64,000 nucleotides of DNA from Nansenia antarctica (lineage: Eukaryota > Chordata > Actinopteri > Argentiniformes > Microstomatidae). The notes beneath the pieces are model-generated. The model was given only the letters and a program-made list of their open reading frames with translations. It searched no databases and was not told where the DNA came from. Position numbers and translations under genes: made by a program. Shown here piece after piece: positions 35,501 to 44,158 of this stretch. Position 1 is the stretch's first letter. Each line of letters opens with the position of its first letter. The stretch spans positions 21,500,063 to 21,564,062 of the forward strand of contig OZ022339.1 in NCBI GenBank assembly GCA_963989245.1, given 5' to 3'.

Positions 35501-38500
35501 GCTGAAGTGCATTTTTACTTTCATTTCCTCTCCTATTATATACTAGTCTTCAAGCCTAAGAGGCATTTTTTTGTGACGGCAGCTGGTGAAACCGTAAACC
35601 ACTTGCGTGAATTCACTCGCATTCATTGTTATTGTTTTCTGGAGGCTAACGGTAAGTGATACATGGCTTGTAAACATACTTTAATTTTAGGATGTGTTCA
35701 AAGGCAAGGACTGTGTGATCATCTAATTATGTATTAGTTATGTATAGTTATGTGTTTTTAGCATGTTGATGTTCTATCAGCATGTTGCGATGTTATTAAA
35801 ATACAGTTTAGACGTTCATAGCGCTGCGCTTTGTTAGCTGCTAGCTGTTAGCAGCGTTTGCTTCCGGTTTTCTGGATGAGAGAGTTTAACCCAATATGTG
35901 CCTGACCTCTAACAACATTCAAATGACTCTAACTTCGTCATCTTTTTTCCGATTTCAATGTATGACACATCATTTGAAAGCTTACGGTCTGTAGTTCAAC
36001 AAGTCACATTTGAAAGTGTTTATGTATTGTTTTACAGGGTTCGTTCAAACTATCGTAATTCTTGAACTATATGTGCAATCGAAAACATTCCAACAGTTTC
36101 TGAAAGCAGTAAAGTTGCACTCTAACCATTTAGGATTATTACTGTAGTTCACCAAAAAAGCAAATGCATTGACCTCAAAGTACTGGAGTGATTTGAAGAT
36201 AAGCGATATTTTACCGGTGTTTTATACTTTAGTGAGTTTCTGTACATATATGTTTGTGATTGTGAAATGTCACGAAGACCATCTAGGGCAGGGGTCGGCA
36301 ACCTTAAATGTTGAAAGAGCCATATTGGACCAAAAAACAAAAAAACTAATCTGTCTGGAGCCGCAAAAAATGTAAAGCCTTATAATGAATGAATGAATGA
36401 ATAGTCTTTATTGTCATTGCTATAGTACAGGTACCAAACAACGACATTTAGGAGGGGTGGCTCCCCTGGTGTTAGGAAAGGAAAAAAAACGTAGGAAAAA
36501 AAAAAACACTTGAAAAAAACACAAGAAGGGAAGGCAACACATGATGTAAGTGTCTATACATAAGCCTTAGCACATATGCATACAACCGAATGCAAACGTA
36601 TTGTGCTTTACAAAAGTGAAACACTAGGATAGCGTAAAGGGGGTCTGGGGGGTTCCCCCCAAAAGATTTTTTAACAGAGTAGATGCAATTTCGTGTATTC
36701 TGGTGCCTTTTAACAGGTGGGTTGATACTTTTATCTGGCTATACTAGCCTGAGAAAAAATATGGATAAGTTTGTAATTTCATCCAGAGGAAGTGAGCAAA
36801 CCAAGAGATCGTCAGCCCAAAAATAGACAAATCTACAGACTGTAGACTACAGTACCAATTGAAAACTAGCCTCCCTCGTCCTCTTTTCACCCACAGGAAC
36901 GCCGGCGCTCCCAAATATCATACCTTCTTTAGAAGTTCATAATTCGGAAACGGTTTGAACTAAAGACAAGCCGCTTTTTGCATTTAAAAGTAGGCAAATA
37001 GCGCTCACCGGGAAGCTCCCGTTCATCGTGCGTCGCCGATGTCCGTCTATAAATCTAGCCACAAAGTTGTAGACAATGTGGATAGTTTCTTGCTTTGCCT
37101 GCCGCAGTACTTCGTCAATCCCTGTGGATATAGGTCTACTCTTGAAAAAAACCTGTCACATCCAGTCTCATGTTGGGTCCAGTCAAAATACTAGTCATGT
37201 GCCAACATATCCGAATCCTATCCGAAAACTAAACTAAACTAAACTAAATCATACAGCCCCAAACACGAACACATCCCAAAACAAAAGTATTTCCAAAAGT
37301 CTCCCTTACCAGTAGCCTATGGCAATCGAGAATAGTGAATCCAATCCACAAATGATAAGTATTTAGTGATCGTTAAACTGTTGTTTATTATATCGAGTGG
37401 GTACTTACAACTTCAAGTTTCGTGTTATGGAAAAAAAACGAGTCTGCGAGTGGTTTGCCCTGGGAATCTGATCAGTAGTCATGGAATGCCTCTTGTCCAA
37501 TCAAATTACTTGGTCCCTTTATGACGTTGAGCCCAGTGTGCCCTCCGGCACTCTCAGAGCGAATTTACGAACACAGCCCTAGACTGGCTGGTGTACCCCT
37601 TTACCTCGCTTCTACCCTGCTGCTACGCTGCTTCTATAACATCAGATCACCCAGCATTGCTAATGAAAAGAATCAACGAATGTGAGTCTAATACCAATAC
37701 TTGCTCAATAGGTCTGAAAATCTATTAAAAGTGGTCTTATAAAGGTCTTAAATGTAACTTGTTGAAACCTGCAGGAACCTGCATAATTACTTTGAGAACA
37801 GGTTGCTACATTAATTATGCGGGTGTTAAGGTCAGAGCCATCGCTACTTACACGCGCATCATTGTTAGACCACTGTTAATGCTAGAGCTAACCATCTACG
37901 GGCAAAAAGAAACGTGTCACCTTTTTGTACCATCGCCAGTTTGCACCCCTGAATATGGACGTTGCGGTGAGAGAGGCTGTGTGTTATTGTAAGTGTACAG
38001 CTAAACTAGCTAGCTACATTGTGAATGCAGTTGAAAAAGTGATTCTGCATGCAGGTCCATCATCAAAAAGTAAACTAAGGGGGAAATGCATTTTAACATG
38101 CAAATACATCATTTCTATGACCTGTCTTCAGTTGTGCTTAAGGAACTACATTTCACTTTGTGAAAATATGATTTTAGCCTAGCTTGAACACATCCCATAT
38201 GTCAACAAAAACAAACAATGCAGTATAATAACTCGGTATCTGTCCTAATTGGTCCAGAAGGCTCCGATCTGCACTCCCAATCTGGTGTCACTCACTTGAT
38301 GAAAACAGTAGTAGCCAGTGGTCACGTGCATGAGAGTTGGCTAATAGCTACCTGTGTGTAATGAGTCTGATGCCAGCTGGTGCTAAATAATCATAAACCA
38401 TTTGCCCAAGTAATTATATTTCATATTCTGAAACTACAGATTGTGTGCTTTCAAATGATGCGTCATACATTGAAATCGGGAAAGAATTAAAGACGACACG

Positions 38501-41500
38501 AGTATTTGAATGTTGGTGCACCTCAAGAATGGGAATGCGACAGGAGAAAAGTGGCTGATCAAACCACAACAACAAACGCTGCTAACAGCTAGCGGCTAAC
38601 AGTGGTACATAGCTACGAACGTCTAACATCACAACATGCTGAGAGAATATCGACACGCTAAAAACTCATAACTACACATAATTAGATGAACACACTGTAC
38701 TTGCTTTTGAACACGTCCTAAAACGAAAGTATGTTTACAAGTCATTATCACTTACCGGTAGCCTACGGCAAACGAGAACAGTGAATCCAATCCACAAATG
38801 TAGTGATCCTGTAGTGATCGTTAAACTGTTGTTTCATTTGAATCGTCACAGCACAACACCATTCTATTTTTACTGGAAAGAAATACTTAGAAATGGCACT
38901 AAGTGGATATTTTTGTCAGATTCCTCTGACATGTGATTTGTTTGAGTTTGTTTGTGTTTATCACCTGACATGTTTTACGTGTGTGTGTTTTAGCTGTTGT
39001 GTTTAATCGGGGAGTCATTTGACGAGGCCAGTGAAGATGTGTGTGGAGCTGTGGTGAACGTCAGACCGAAGGGTGATAAAATAGCCATCTGGACCGCCAA
39101 CTGCCAAAACAAGGATGCTATCATGACGATAGGGTATGTGCTGTCCTGTCTTTTCTCAACCCCTAATAAAATGTTCAAAACAAAGACCACTCCAAATATT
39201 TCTTTAATCAGCATCTCATATACATATACAGTGGGGTGCAAAAATGTGGGCAGCCCTAGTTAAACTGCCTTTTACAATTAATATCTAAGTGAAAAGAAGC
39301 AAACCTAACCTCTAAATGGTACAAAATTAACATGACACATTTCATCATATTTTAAAGCAAGATTCATTTTTATTTTTTTACTTTTTTACAGTTTCAAAAT
39401 AATAAAACAAGGAAAAAGGCCTCATGCAAAAGTTTGGGAACCCTGTCAGCTAGTACTTTCTAACTCCTCCTCAGGCAACTATAACAGCTTGCAAACTCTT
39501 CCTGTAGCCAGCTAAGAGTTTTTCAAATTCTTGTTTTAGGAATTTTTCCCTATTCTTCCTGGCGGAACACATCTAGCTCAGAAATATTCTTCGGCCTTCT
39601 TGTATGCACGGCATGTTTGAGATCTCTCCACAGGTTTTCAATAATATTCAAGTCTGGGGACTGTGATGGCCATTCCAAAACCTTCATCCGTCTTTCCTGG
39701 AGGTCCTCTGAGCATTTCTCACCAGATCTTGGGCCATTCTATCTGAAATCTTTCTTGGTCTTCCAGATCTTGCCGTGACTTCAATTGTTACATTTATTTT
39801 CCATTTTCGAATGATGCTTCTGACAGTGGAAATGGGTAGTTTGAAACGTTGCGAGAGTTTTTTGTAGCCTTCTCCTTGATGGTGGAAGTGAACTATTTTG
39901 ATTCTGACATCCTTGGACAACTGTTTAGATGAACCCATGGTTTTTAACAACAGCCACATATTCAGTTACTTCAGAATATATAGTTCAACCCTGGAATTAT
40001 ATGTATGTGACTCATTGAAGCCCTAGCGAGTAAATCACTTTGGTCTGGGCCTTAGTAATCATCTTCTCAAAAGGAAACAAAGAATAATCCAAAAGGGTAC
40101 CCAAACTTTTGCACAGGGCCCTTTTCCTTTTTTTATCATTTAAAAAATAAAAAGTAAAAAGTAACCGTGCTTTAAAATGTACAGAAAGGTGTCATGTTTA
40201 ACTTTGAAAGCAAAACTGAACACTAAATGCTACAAAGTTAAACATGACACCTTTCTGTACATTTTAAAGCACGGTTTCTTTTTATTTTAATTTTTCAGAG
40301 AAAGGGGCAAGGGCAAGTCATGCAAAGCTAGAAAAAAGCACTTCATCATTGGGAAGCAAAGAAGAGCCAGGCTGAGGTTTGCAAAAGACCATAAGGATTG
40401 GACCATACAGGACTGGAGTAAGGTCATCTTTTCTGATGAGTCCAATTTTCAGCGCAACAGCTGGTAGTCTAATGGTTAGAGATCTGGAGAGGCCTACAAC
40501 CACAATGTCTTGCACCCACTGTGAAATATTGTGGAGGATCAGTGATAATCTGGGGATGCTTCAGCAAGGCTGGAATCGGGCAGATTTGTCTTTGTGAAGG
40601 ACGCATGAATCAAGCCATGTACAAAGCTGTCCTGGAAGAAAAATGTCTTCCTTCTGCTCTGACAATGTTCCCCTACTCTGAGGATTGTTTTTTCCAGTAG
40701 GAAATGCTCCATGCCACACAGCCAGGTCTATCAAGGTGTTGATGGAGGACCGATCTGGCCATGACAGGGTCTCCATCCAAAAAGGACACTGCAAATGGGT
40801 CGTGGATGGGTCTTTCAGCACGATAATAACCCAAATCATACGGCCAATGCAACAAAGGAGTGCCTGAAGAAGAAGCACATTAAGGTCGTCTCCGGACTTT
40901 AATCCTATCGAAAATCTGTGGAGGAGCTGAAGCTTCGAGTTGCCAAGCCTTGAAACCATAAGGATTTGGAGAGGATCTGCAAAGAAGAGTGGACCAAAAT
41001 CCCACCTGAGATGTGCGCAAACCTGGTGACCAACTACAAGAAAAGTCTGACCTCTGTGCTTGCCAACAAGGGTTTCTCCACCAAGTCATGTTTTGCTAGG
41101 GGATCAAATAGTTATTCAATTCAACTTTACTCGCCATGTGCAGTGCACTGGGAACATTACTTGGTATTCTCTTGGTATACTCCATGCTGAACAAGCTACA
41201 ATACATACAACAAGACGACAACACAACAATATTCAAGACACACAATATATATAGTACCAATACGAGTGATTAAATATACTGTACAACTTAGTGCAAAAAC
41301 ATGTAAAGTGCAATGATCAGGAGTTATTGAGGAGGACTAGCTTTGGGGAAGAAACTGTTCAACTGGCGTGATGTTTTTGACCTGATGGCCCTGTACCGCT
41401 GTCCAGAAGGGACTAATTCAAACAAGCTGTGAGCTGGATGTGAGGGGTCAGCCACAATCTTGCATACTCTCTTCAATGATCTGGTGCTATGGAGGTGATG

Positions 41501-43677
41501 GAAGGCAGGGGGCAGCCAATGATCCGCTCAGCTGTCCGTACGACTATTACCGGTAATAGCTTGGCCTTGGATCGGGCAGACGCAGAGACGTACCAGACAG
41601 TGATGGAAGATCAGGAAGAGCCCTGTAGAACTGGACCAGGATGTGACGACTGATGTGAAGTCTCTTCAGCTGACGAAGGAAGATCAAACGCTGCTGGCCT
41701 GTTTTTCTCTAAATGGGTGATGTTGTTATCCCATTTTAGTTTGTTGGAGATGGTAGTGCCCAGAAACTTCATCGACTATCGTGACAGGGGAGTTATTGAT
41801 GACCAGTGGAGAGTGAGTTGGAGACTCTTTCCGGAAGTCCATAATCACCTCCACTGTCTTGGTGTTGTTGAGTTCCAGGTTATTGGCTGCAGACGAGGAC
41901 ACCAGGCAGCCGACCTCCCTCCGGTAGGCAGTCTCGTCATTATTAGTGATGAGGCCAACCTTGGTGATGTCATCTGCATATTTGATGGTCTTGACAGATG
42001 TCACCAGAGGTACAATCGTTGGTGTACAGGGAGTAGAGCAAGGGGGAGAGCACACAGCCCTGAGGAGCACCGGTCTTAACTGGGCAGGGCTGAGATGAGG
42101 GCCCATTGTGACATACTGCCTCCTGTTGGTGAGGAAGTCAGTATTGCACTGACAGATGGAGGGGTGGATATTCCGCTGGGCCAGTTTATTGTGGAGGAGG
42201 TCAGGAATGATTGTATTGAAGGCTGAACTATAATCCACAAACAGGACTCTGGCATAGGTGTTCCAATTGTCCAGGTGTTGCAGAATATAGTGGACCGGCA
42301 AGTTGACTGCGTCGTCTGCTGAGCGATTGGGTCTGTATGCAAATTGCAGGGGGTCGTGAGATGGTCTGTGGAGGCTTTGAGGTAGAACAGACCCAAGCAT
42401 TCAAATGTTTTCATGACTACAGAGGTGAGGGTCTAGTCATAGTCATTCAAGCAGATGATCTTTCGGCTTTTTTGGCACCGGGATGATGACAGCTGATTTG
42501 AAGAATGCAGGGACTCCATGAGTTTACAGACTGGTTGAAAATGTCTGTAAACACTGGAGCAAGCTCACTGGCGCAATGCTTGAGGGCAGCAGGTGACACC
42601 CTGTCCGGGCCAAGCTTTCCTGGTGTTCTGGTTTTTGAAGAGGGTCTGAACCTCATGCTCAGTGATGGAGAGTGCAGCAGGTGAGGTGGCAGTGGTAGGA
42701 GAGGCAGAGTAGGTGGAGTGGGGGGACCTGCGTGGAGCTTCAAACCTTGTGCAGAACACATTAAATTGGTCTTGGTTATTTCCCTCGATCAAATGCAAAT
42801 CAATTCTAACTTTTATATAATGTGTTTTTCTGGATTTTTATTTTTATTTTGTTGATAGTCAGTCTCTCACTGTTAAACTAAACCTACCATTAAAATTATA
42901 GACCGTTCATTTCTTTTTAAGTGGGCAAACATACAAAATCAGCAGGGGATCAAATACTTATTTCCCACACTGTAGAAGACCTTGCCTTACGAGATCACTG
43001 TTCCGTCGATAGTCATTTCTGAGTCACTCAGATGTCAGTATAGTTCCCTAAACATCTTCATTTCTTTTTACGTAATCGGTGTCCACAGATTGTTTAGAAC
43101 TGTAGCAGCCTAAACCAGCTGTACTATGGAAGTAAACAAAGAGCATGCTGCTTGTGAATCCTCCCCCTACTTCAGACGTAGGCACATCGATCGACCAATG
43201 AAACCATCCACCCCCTCCCCCAAGCCGGGAGAAATCAGGCCAAAAGAAGCTTATTTTACACATTGAATTATCGTTTTAATTACATATTTAATTATCGTAA
43301 AACTCTTAGAAAAAATATTGAGTAGGTACATCAAAACTTCAAGTTGCATATGATGAGAAAAAAAGAGGGTTGGGGTTACTCCAGCTGCCGTCACACACGT
43401 GCTTCTCAATAAAACATGTCGTGGCATTTTCTATGTAGTGCCGATCACACCCGTTTTATCCATTGAGTACTTCACTGATTCTAGTTTACCACTAGGTGGT
43501 GATCATGCATGTGAGACTGTACTGTAACTTTCCTGATTCTCTTTCTCTCCCTCTTTCTCCAGACAACAGTCTAAAGAGCGCCTGAACCTTCCCATCAAAC
43601 TCCTGATTGGCTACCAGTCACATGACGACACTTCCAGCAAGAGTGGCTCCACCACCAAGAACATGTACTCAGTTTGA
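15404..43677 (+). CDS. eif4e1c: eIF4E cap-binding protein, fish eif4e1c class, complete
   Basis: Binds the 7-methylguanosine cap of mRNA and recruits eIF4G for translation in the cytoplasm. Exons: 15404-15436, 22737-22834, 32319-32414, 32728-32791, 34850-34963, 38994-39133, 43563-43677. All have AG/GT borders and compatible phases, giving 219 residues plus TGA, close to human eIF4E (217). Cap-stacking Trp residues are in KSWTENLRL and KPMWEDDRNK (with the adjacent Glu); the eIF4G-binding face includes TVEDFWALYNHI. The N-terminus MATSEPVKEIE and acidic tail before GYIKHPLQNK are divergent. WALWYFKNDKSKSW, QQPSKLGFGCDYCLFK, NKLGGRWLMTLSKQQRHNDL and the C-terminus TKNMYSV differ from canonical eif4ea/eif4e1b and match what I recall of the fish-specific eif4e1c class. 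No frameshift was seen. Introns 1, 2, 5 and 6 are enlarged by transposons. Confidence 0.93.
17087..17350 (+). other. unassigned 87-codon frame inside element G
   Basis: The frame reads through SELNHRGATPRSEPGVNSMN and ends in DPAPLPCPDTFEFSP. I recognise no family. It is embedded in a non-autonomous transposon and has no splice context that I can support. It could be decayed transposase, captured host exon sequence or chance. It is listed because its composition looks more protein-like than the flanks. Confidence 0.2.
17482..18482. mobile_element. hAT-like element A (5-bp TSD)
   Basis: Begins CAGTGTTTCCTCCAGG and ends GAGGAAACACTG. It is flanked by a perfect 5-bp duplication CGGTC (17477-17481 and 18483-18487). 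The interior shares blocks with elements B (27374-31717), C (29272-29984) and D (63638-63996), including GTTCGAAGCTAGGTGCTTGC and a GC-rich GGCGGCCCGCCACGAATAAA near the right end. There is no transposase frame. A copy of the GCTGCGTTCG MITE sits at 18050-18185. Confidence 0.85.
18050..18185 (+). mobile_element. GCTGCGTTCG-family MITE, copy 1
   Basis: Contains the family core CTGAGAGCGC...GCACACTGGG, GACGTCATA and TGATTGGACGAGAGGCATTC, and the right end AATTTACGAACGCAGCC. The left inverted repeat is worn. Nested in hAT-like element A. Confidence 0.6.
18836..18966 (+). mobile_element. GCTGCGTTCG-family MITE, copy 2
   Basis: Core GCTCTGAGAGCGCCGGAGCG and right end GCGAATTTACGAACGCAGC. The left end is truncated. 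Nested in element G. Confidence 0.7.
19296..19833 (+). mobile_element. hAT-like element L with BED finger remnant (8-bp TSD)
   Basis: Termini TAGGGCTGCACGATATATCG and CATATCGTGCAGCCCTA are inverted repeats, flanked by a perfect 8-bp duplication GTATGCAG (19288-19295, 19834-19841). The 19537-19767 frame encodes SIVWRYFGFRKEDV then VLCRSCLRIVGTKNGNTTNL and FHHQ, the start of a BED zinc finger typical of hAT transposases. The catalytic part is gone, so this is an internal-deletion derivative. Confidence 0.9.
19903..20325 (+). pseudogene. Tc1 transposase, N-terminal part
   Basis: Starts MGKKGDLSDFEHGMAGLSIS and continues through two helix-turn-helix blocks (SISESADILGLSRTTISRDY; RRMARLVRVDRMATETQLTT). 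The frame is cut by element I at 20326, just before the first catalytic Asp. It is the 5' half of the transposase of the 16267-22420 element. Confidence 0.85.
20574..21240. mobile_element. hAT-like element J (ACTTGTCC-rich termini)
   Basis: Left end CAGAGCTTGATATTAAGC with several ACTTGTCC motifs; right end GGACAAGCCTTAATGTTGAG plus CACTG. Flanks TTACT and TAACT differ at one base, consistent with a decayed 5-bp duplication. A related left end lies reversed at 63275-63361. There is no coding capacity. Confidence 0.65.
21488..21743. mobile_element. 256-bp MITE K (5-bp TSD)
   Basis: Termini CAGGGGTCGACATTAACGGT and its near reverse complement ending AACCGTTAATGTCGAACCCTG (split here as AACCGTTAATG and TCGAACCCTG). 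Flanked by a perfect 5-bp ATGTA duplication (21483-21487, 21744-21748). The inverted repeats extend about 40 bp through TTGCCC and GCAAGT. Nested in element I. Confidence 0.85.
21840..22384 (+). pseudogene. Tc1 transposase, catalytic part
   Basis: Reads AWSNESGFLLRHSDGSVGVW (the Asp of the SDES motif is replaced by Asn, at about 21855), then frameshifted pieces, then an open frame from 22085: MPCHKAHIISNWFLEHD, KWPPQSPDLNPIEHLWDVV (Glu of DDE present) and the C-terminus RRIKALLKAKRGSNP. It is broken by at least one frameshift and is inactive. Confidence 0.85.
23490..23552. repeat. (TG)n microsatellite
   Basis: Mostly uninterrupted TG dinucleotides in eif4e1c intron 2, with one TA interruption. 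Confidence 0.9.
24262..25355 (-). mobile_element. hAT element M with BED zinc finger (8-bp TSD)
   Basis: Termini TAGGGCTGCCACAAACGATT and ACTAATCGTGGCAGCCTTA, with a perfect 8-bp duplication CATTGAAC (24254-24261, 25356-25363). GTCGACTA motifs repeat near both ends. A minus-strand frame at 24825-25064 encodes a BED zinc finger: SKVWEHFNHNVEKKNVKCKI, CKAELAYHGSTSMMREHLKR and KH. The rest of the transposase is deleted. A LINE 3' tail is inserted at 25143-25244. Confidence 0.9.
25143..25244 (-). repeat. LINE 3' tail fragment
   Basis: GAATGGTCTTTATTGTCATT followed by AGTACAGGTACCAAACAACG and an A-run. The same tail recurs, in either orientation, at 29425, 29745, 36383, 44085 and 46685. Nested in hAT element M. 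Confidence 0.7.
25984..26123 (+). mobile_element. GCTGCGTTCG-family MITE, copy 3
   Basis: The best-preserved copy in the nest: left GGCTGTGTTCGTAAATTCAC, right GCGAATTTACGAACGCAGCC, length 140. The core contains ATTGGACGAGAGGCATTCCA. Confidence 0.8.
26221..26759. mobile_element. Tc1-type hairpin MITE (539 bp)
   Basis: A long palindrome. CAGTACAGGCCAAAAGTTTG at the left is matched by CAAACTGTTGGCCTGTACTG at the right, and the complementarity continues for more than 200 bp per arm (e.g. TTCTCACTGAAGGCATCAAA and its complement). TA lies on both flanks (26219-26220, 26760-26761). The arms match the TIR of a common teleost Tc1 element. The transposase is fully deleted and replaced by an AT-rich loop. 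Confidence 0.9.
27590..28527 (+). mobile_element. non-LTR retrotransposon fragment (RT C-terminus)
   Basis: An open frame of 261 codons (27596-28381) covers the end of a reverse transcriptase and its C-terminal domain: LVLNSKKTKFMLFTRAR, DYKYLGLWLDEKLSFKTHVD, SVLDYGDVIYRHAASSTLKQ, ALRFITGDSYDTHHC and KLPPYISSLL. A short 3' UTR ends in AAATAAAGGTTTGAAAT. The catalytic FADD box is missing (5'-truncated). The clade is not assigned. No stop in 261 codons suggests it is fairly young. Confidence 0.8.
29272..29984. mobile_element. hAT-like element C (5-bp TSD), level 4 of the nest
   Basis: Starts CAGTGTTTCCTCCAGGAATT, ends TAGAGGAAACACTG, with a perfect ATATT duplication (29267-29271, 29985-29989). 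It inserted into its relative B; removing C restores B's AACATATTGTAAATAAC. It contains LINE-tail fragments at 29425-29490 and 29745-29810 and a short (TTCC)n tract. Confidence 0.9.
29425..29490 (-). repeat. LINE 3' tail fragment
   Basis: (GGAAT)n then GGACTTTATTTGTCATTGCT and CAGTACAGGTACCAGACAAC. Inside element C. Confidence 0.65.
30826..31000 (-). repeat. LINE 3' tail fragment
   Basis: (TTGA)n followed by AAAACTTTATTAGAATGTTT and GTAGGTACATGAAAGTAC. A 5'-truncated retroelement tail in element E. The right boundary is approximate. Confidence 0.5.
31317..31453 (-). mobile_element. GCTGCGTTCG-family MITE, copy 4
   Basis: Reverse orientation: CTCTCGTCCAATCAAAGCAC, CCCTTTATGACGTCGAGC and the end GAACGCAGC. 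It sits in the C-terminal side of the BED remnant in element E, making it the fifth level of nesting. Confidence 0.75.
33354..33819. mobile_element. hAT-type MITE P (8-bp TSD)
   Basis: Termini TAGGGATGCTCCGATCTGG and ATCGGAGCATCCCTA, with a perfect 8-bp GTCTTTGC duplication (33346-33353, 33820-33827). CGATACCGAT repeats flank the interior. It is the same terminal family as element E but only 466 bp. It lies in eif4e1c intron 4. Confidence 0.92.
33828..34849 (+). other. eif4e1c intron 4, no element recognised
   Basis: AT-rich, unique-looking sequence between MITE P and exon 34850-34963. No open frame or clear repeat was identified. TTAACCCTAACCCTA near 34341 is a short telomere-like string without tandem extension. 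Confidence 0.4.
36289..36375 (+). repeat. hAT left-end fragment (CAGGGGTCGGCAACC)
   Basis: CAGGGGTCGGCAACCTTAAA with GAGCCATATTGGACC and GGAGCCGCAAAAAA is the left terminus of a widespread vertebrate hAT group. The right terminus was not found nearby. Confidence 0.6.
36383..36550 (-). repeat. LINE 3' tail fragment
   Basis: (TGAA)n then TAGTCTTTATTGTCATTGCT, AGTACAGGTACCAAACAACG and GGTGGCTCCCCTGGTGTTAG. It is longer than the other copies and matches the one at 25143. Confidence 0.7.
37464..37578 (-). mobile_element. GCTGCGTTCG-family MITE, copy 5
   Basis: CATGGAATGCCTCTTGTCCA, CCCTTTATGACGTTGAGC and GCGAATTTACGAACACAGCC. The other inverted repeat is mostly lost. Confidence 0.7.
39229..40232 (-). 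mobile_element. Tc1-like element with N-terminal transposase piece
   Basis: The left terminus CAGTGGGGTGCAAAAATGTG follows TA (39227-39228). TIR-like sequence around 39290-39430 is inverted near 40090-40230. A minus-strand frame at 39684-39959 encodes the DNA-binding part of a Tc1 transposase: MGSSKQLSKDVRIKIVHFHH, STVRSIIRKWK and SGRPRKISDR. The catalytic domain is absent. The right terminus runs into a second Tc1-like element in the opposite direction. Confidence 0.75.
40233..42972 (+). mobile_element. second Tc1-like element, catalytic half, split by a LINE
   Basis: On the + strand, 40320-41100 encodes decayed transposase: ARLRFAKDHKDWTIQDWSKV with IFSDESNFQ (catalytic Asp), CGGSVIIWGCFSKAG, then FNPIENLWRS and ICKEEWTKIPPEMCANLVTN, with several stops and frameshifts. 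The right end AATACTTATTTCCCACACTG is followed by TA (42973-42974). The left half is missing and abuts the inverted Tc1 element. A Rex1-like LINE (41116-42788) lies within its 3' part: GGGGATCAAATA precedes it and CAAATGCAAATCAATTC follows it. Confidence 0.75.
41116..42788 (-). mobile_element. Rex1/Babar-like LINE, degenerate copy
   Basis: Same family as the copy at 735-2805. Minus-strand frames contain DPLQFAYRPNRSADDAVNLP, ARVLFVDYSSAFNTIIPDLL, TIKYADDITKVGLITNNDET (the reverse transcriptase box reads YADD) and NNLELNNTKTVEVIMDFRKE. Frames are broken by several indels and the copy is 5'-truncated. It is clearly older than the 735-2805 copy. Confidence 0.85.
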
Positions 43678-44070
43678 ATATCCCCGTTTCAAATCGCCGT
43701 AGGATTAAATAATTACCAACCCGCATCACCACCATTTTTAATTATTTTGAGTTGTCAACTACTGTAGTGTTCTTCCTTTGACAGAAAAGACAGACATGGT
43801 CAATATTGTGTACAAAGTTTGATCAAGTCGGGGAGTTCTATCATGTCCCGTCGGGGAGTTCTATCATGTCCCTCTGGGTTGATAATCCTCCTGATTAGGA
43901 GGAGGGCATCATGAAGCCCTCATGAATTTGAGTTAGAGCACGTAAGAGTTCATTTTAGAATTGGAGAGTTTCTGTGACTAATACCAGTGACCTCCTTCCC
44001 TAGTGTAGCAGCTATGCAGGAGGTTCCTCAAAGGCTTGGAATGAAATAAAGACATCTTTAGCTGTAAGAC
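43678..44070 (+). other. eif4e1c: eif4e1c 3' UTR
   Basis: Non-coding sequence after the TGA. AATAAA at 44045-44050 followed by T-rich DNA (TGTTTCTTTTTCTC) is the likely poly(A) site. Short direct repeat: GTCGGGGAGTTCTATCATGT occurs twice at about 43829-43871. Confidence 0.6.
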
Positions 44071-44084
44071 TGTTTCTTTTTCTC

Positions 44085-44158
44085 ATGCAGTCCTCCTAAA
44101 TTTCGTTGTTTGGTACCTGTACTGTAGCAATGACAATAAAGTCCATTCATTCACTTGT
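44085..44158 (+). repeat. LINE 3' tail fragment
   Basis: CTCCTAAATTTCGTTGTTTG, TACCTGTACTGTAGCAATGA and ACAATAAAGTCCATTCATTC. It lies just after the eif4e1c poly(A) site. Confidence 0.7.

Larger units (their letters stand above)
35133..38840. repeat. cluster of decayed hAT-like fragments in eif4e1c intron 5
   Basis: A hAT-like left end TAGGGGTGCAACGGTTCTCG lies at 35133 without a matching right end. Blocks shared with element I (20416-20530, 21269-21360) appear here in both directions: reversed at about 35690-36000 and forward at about 38440-38730. A 60-bp block containing AGTGAATCCAATCCACAAAT occurs at 37333 and again at 38779. The region also holds a CAGGGGTCGGCAACC hAT end (36289), a LINE tail (36383) and a MITE copy (37464). 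Boundaries cannot be settled by eye. Confidence 0.55.
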
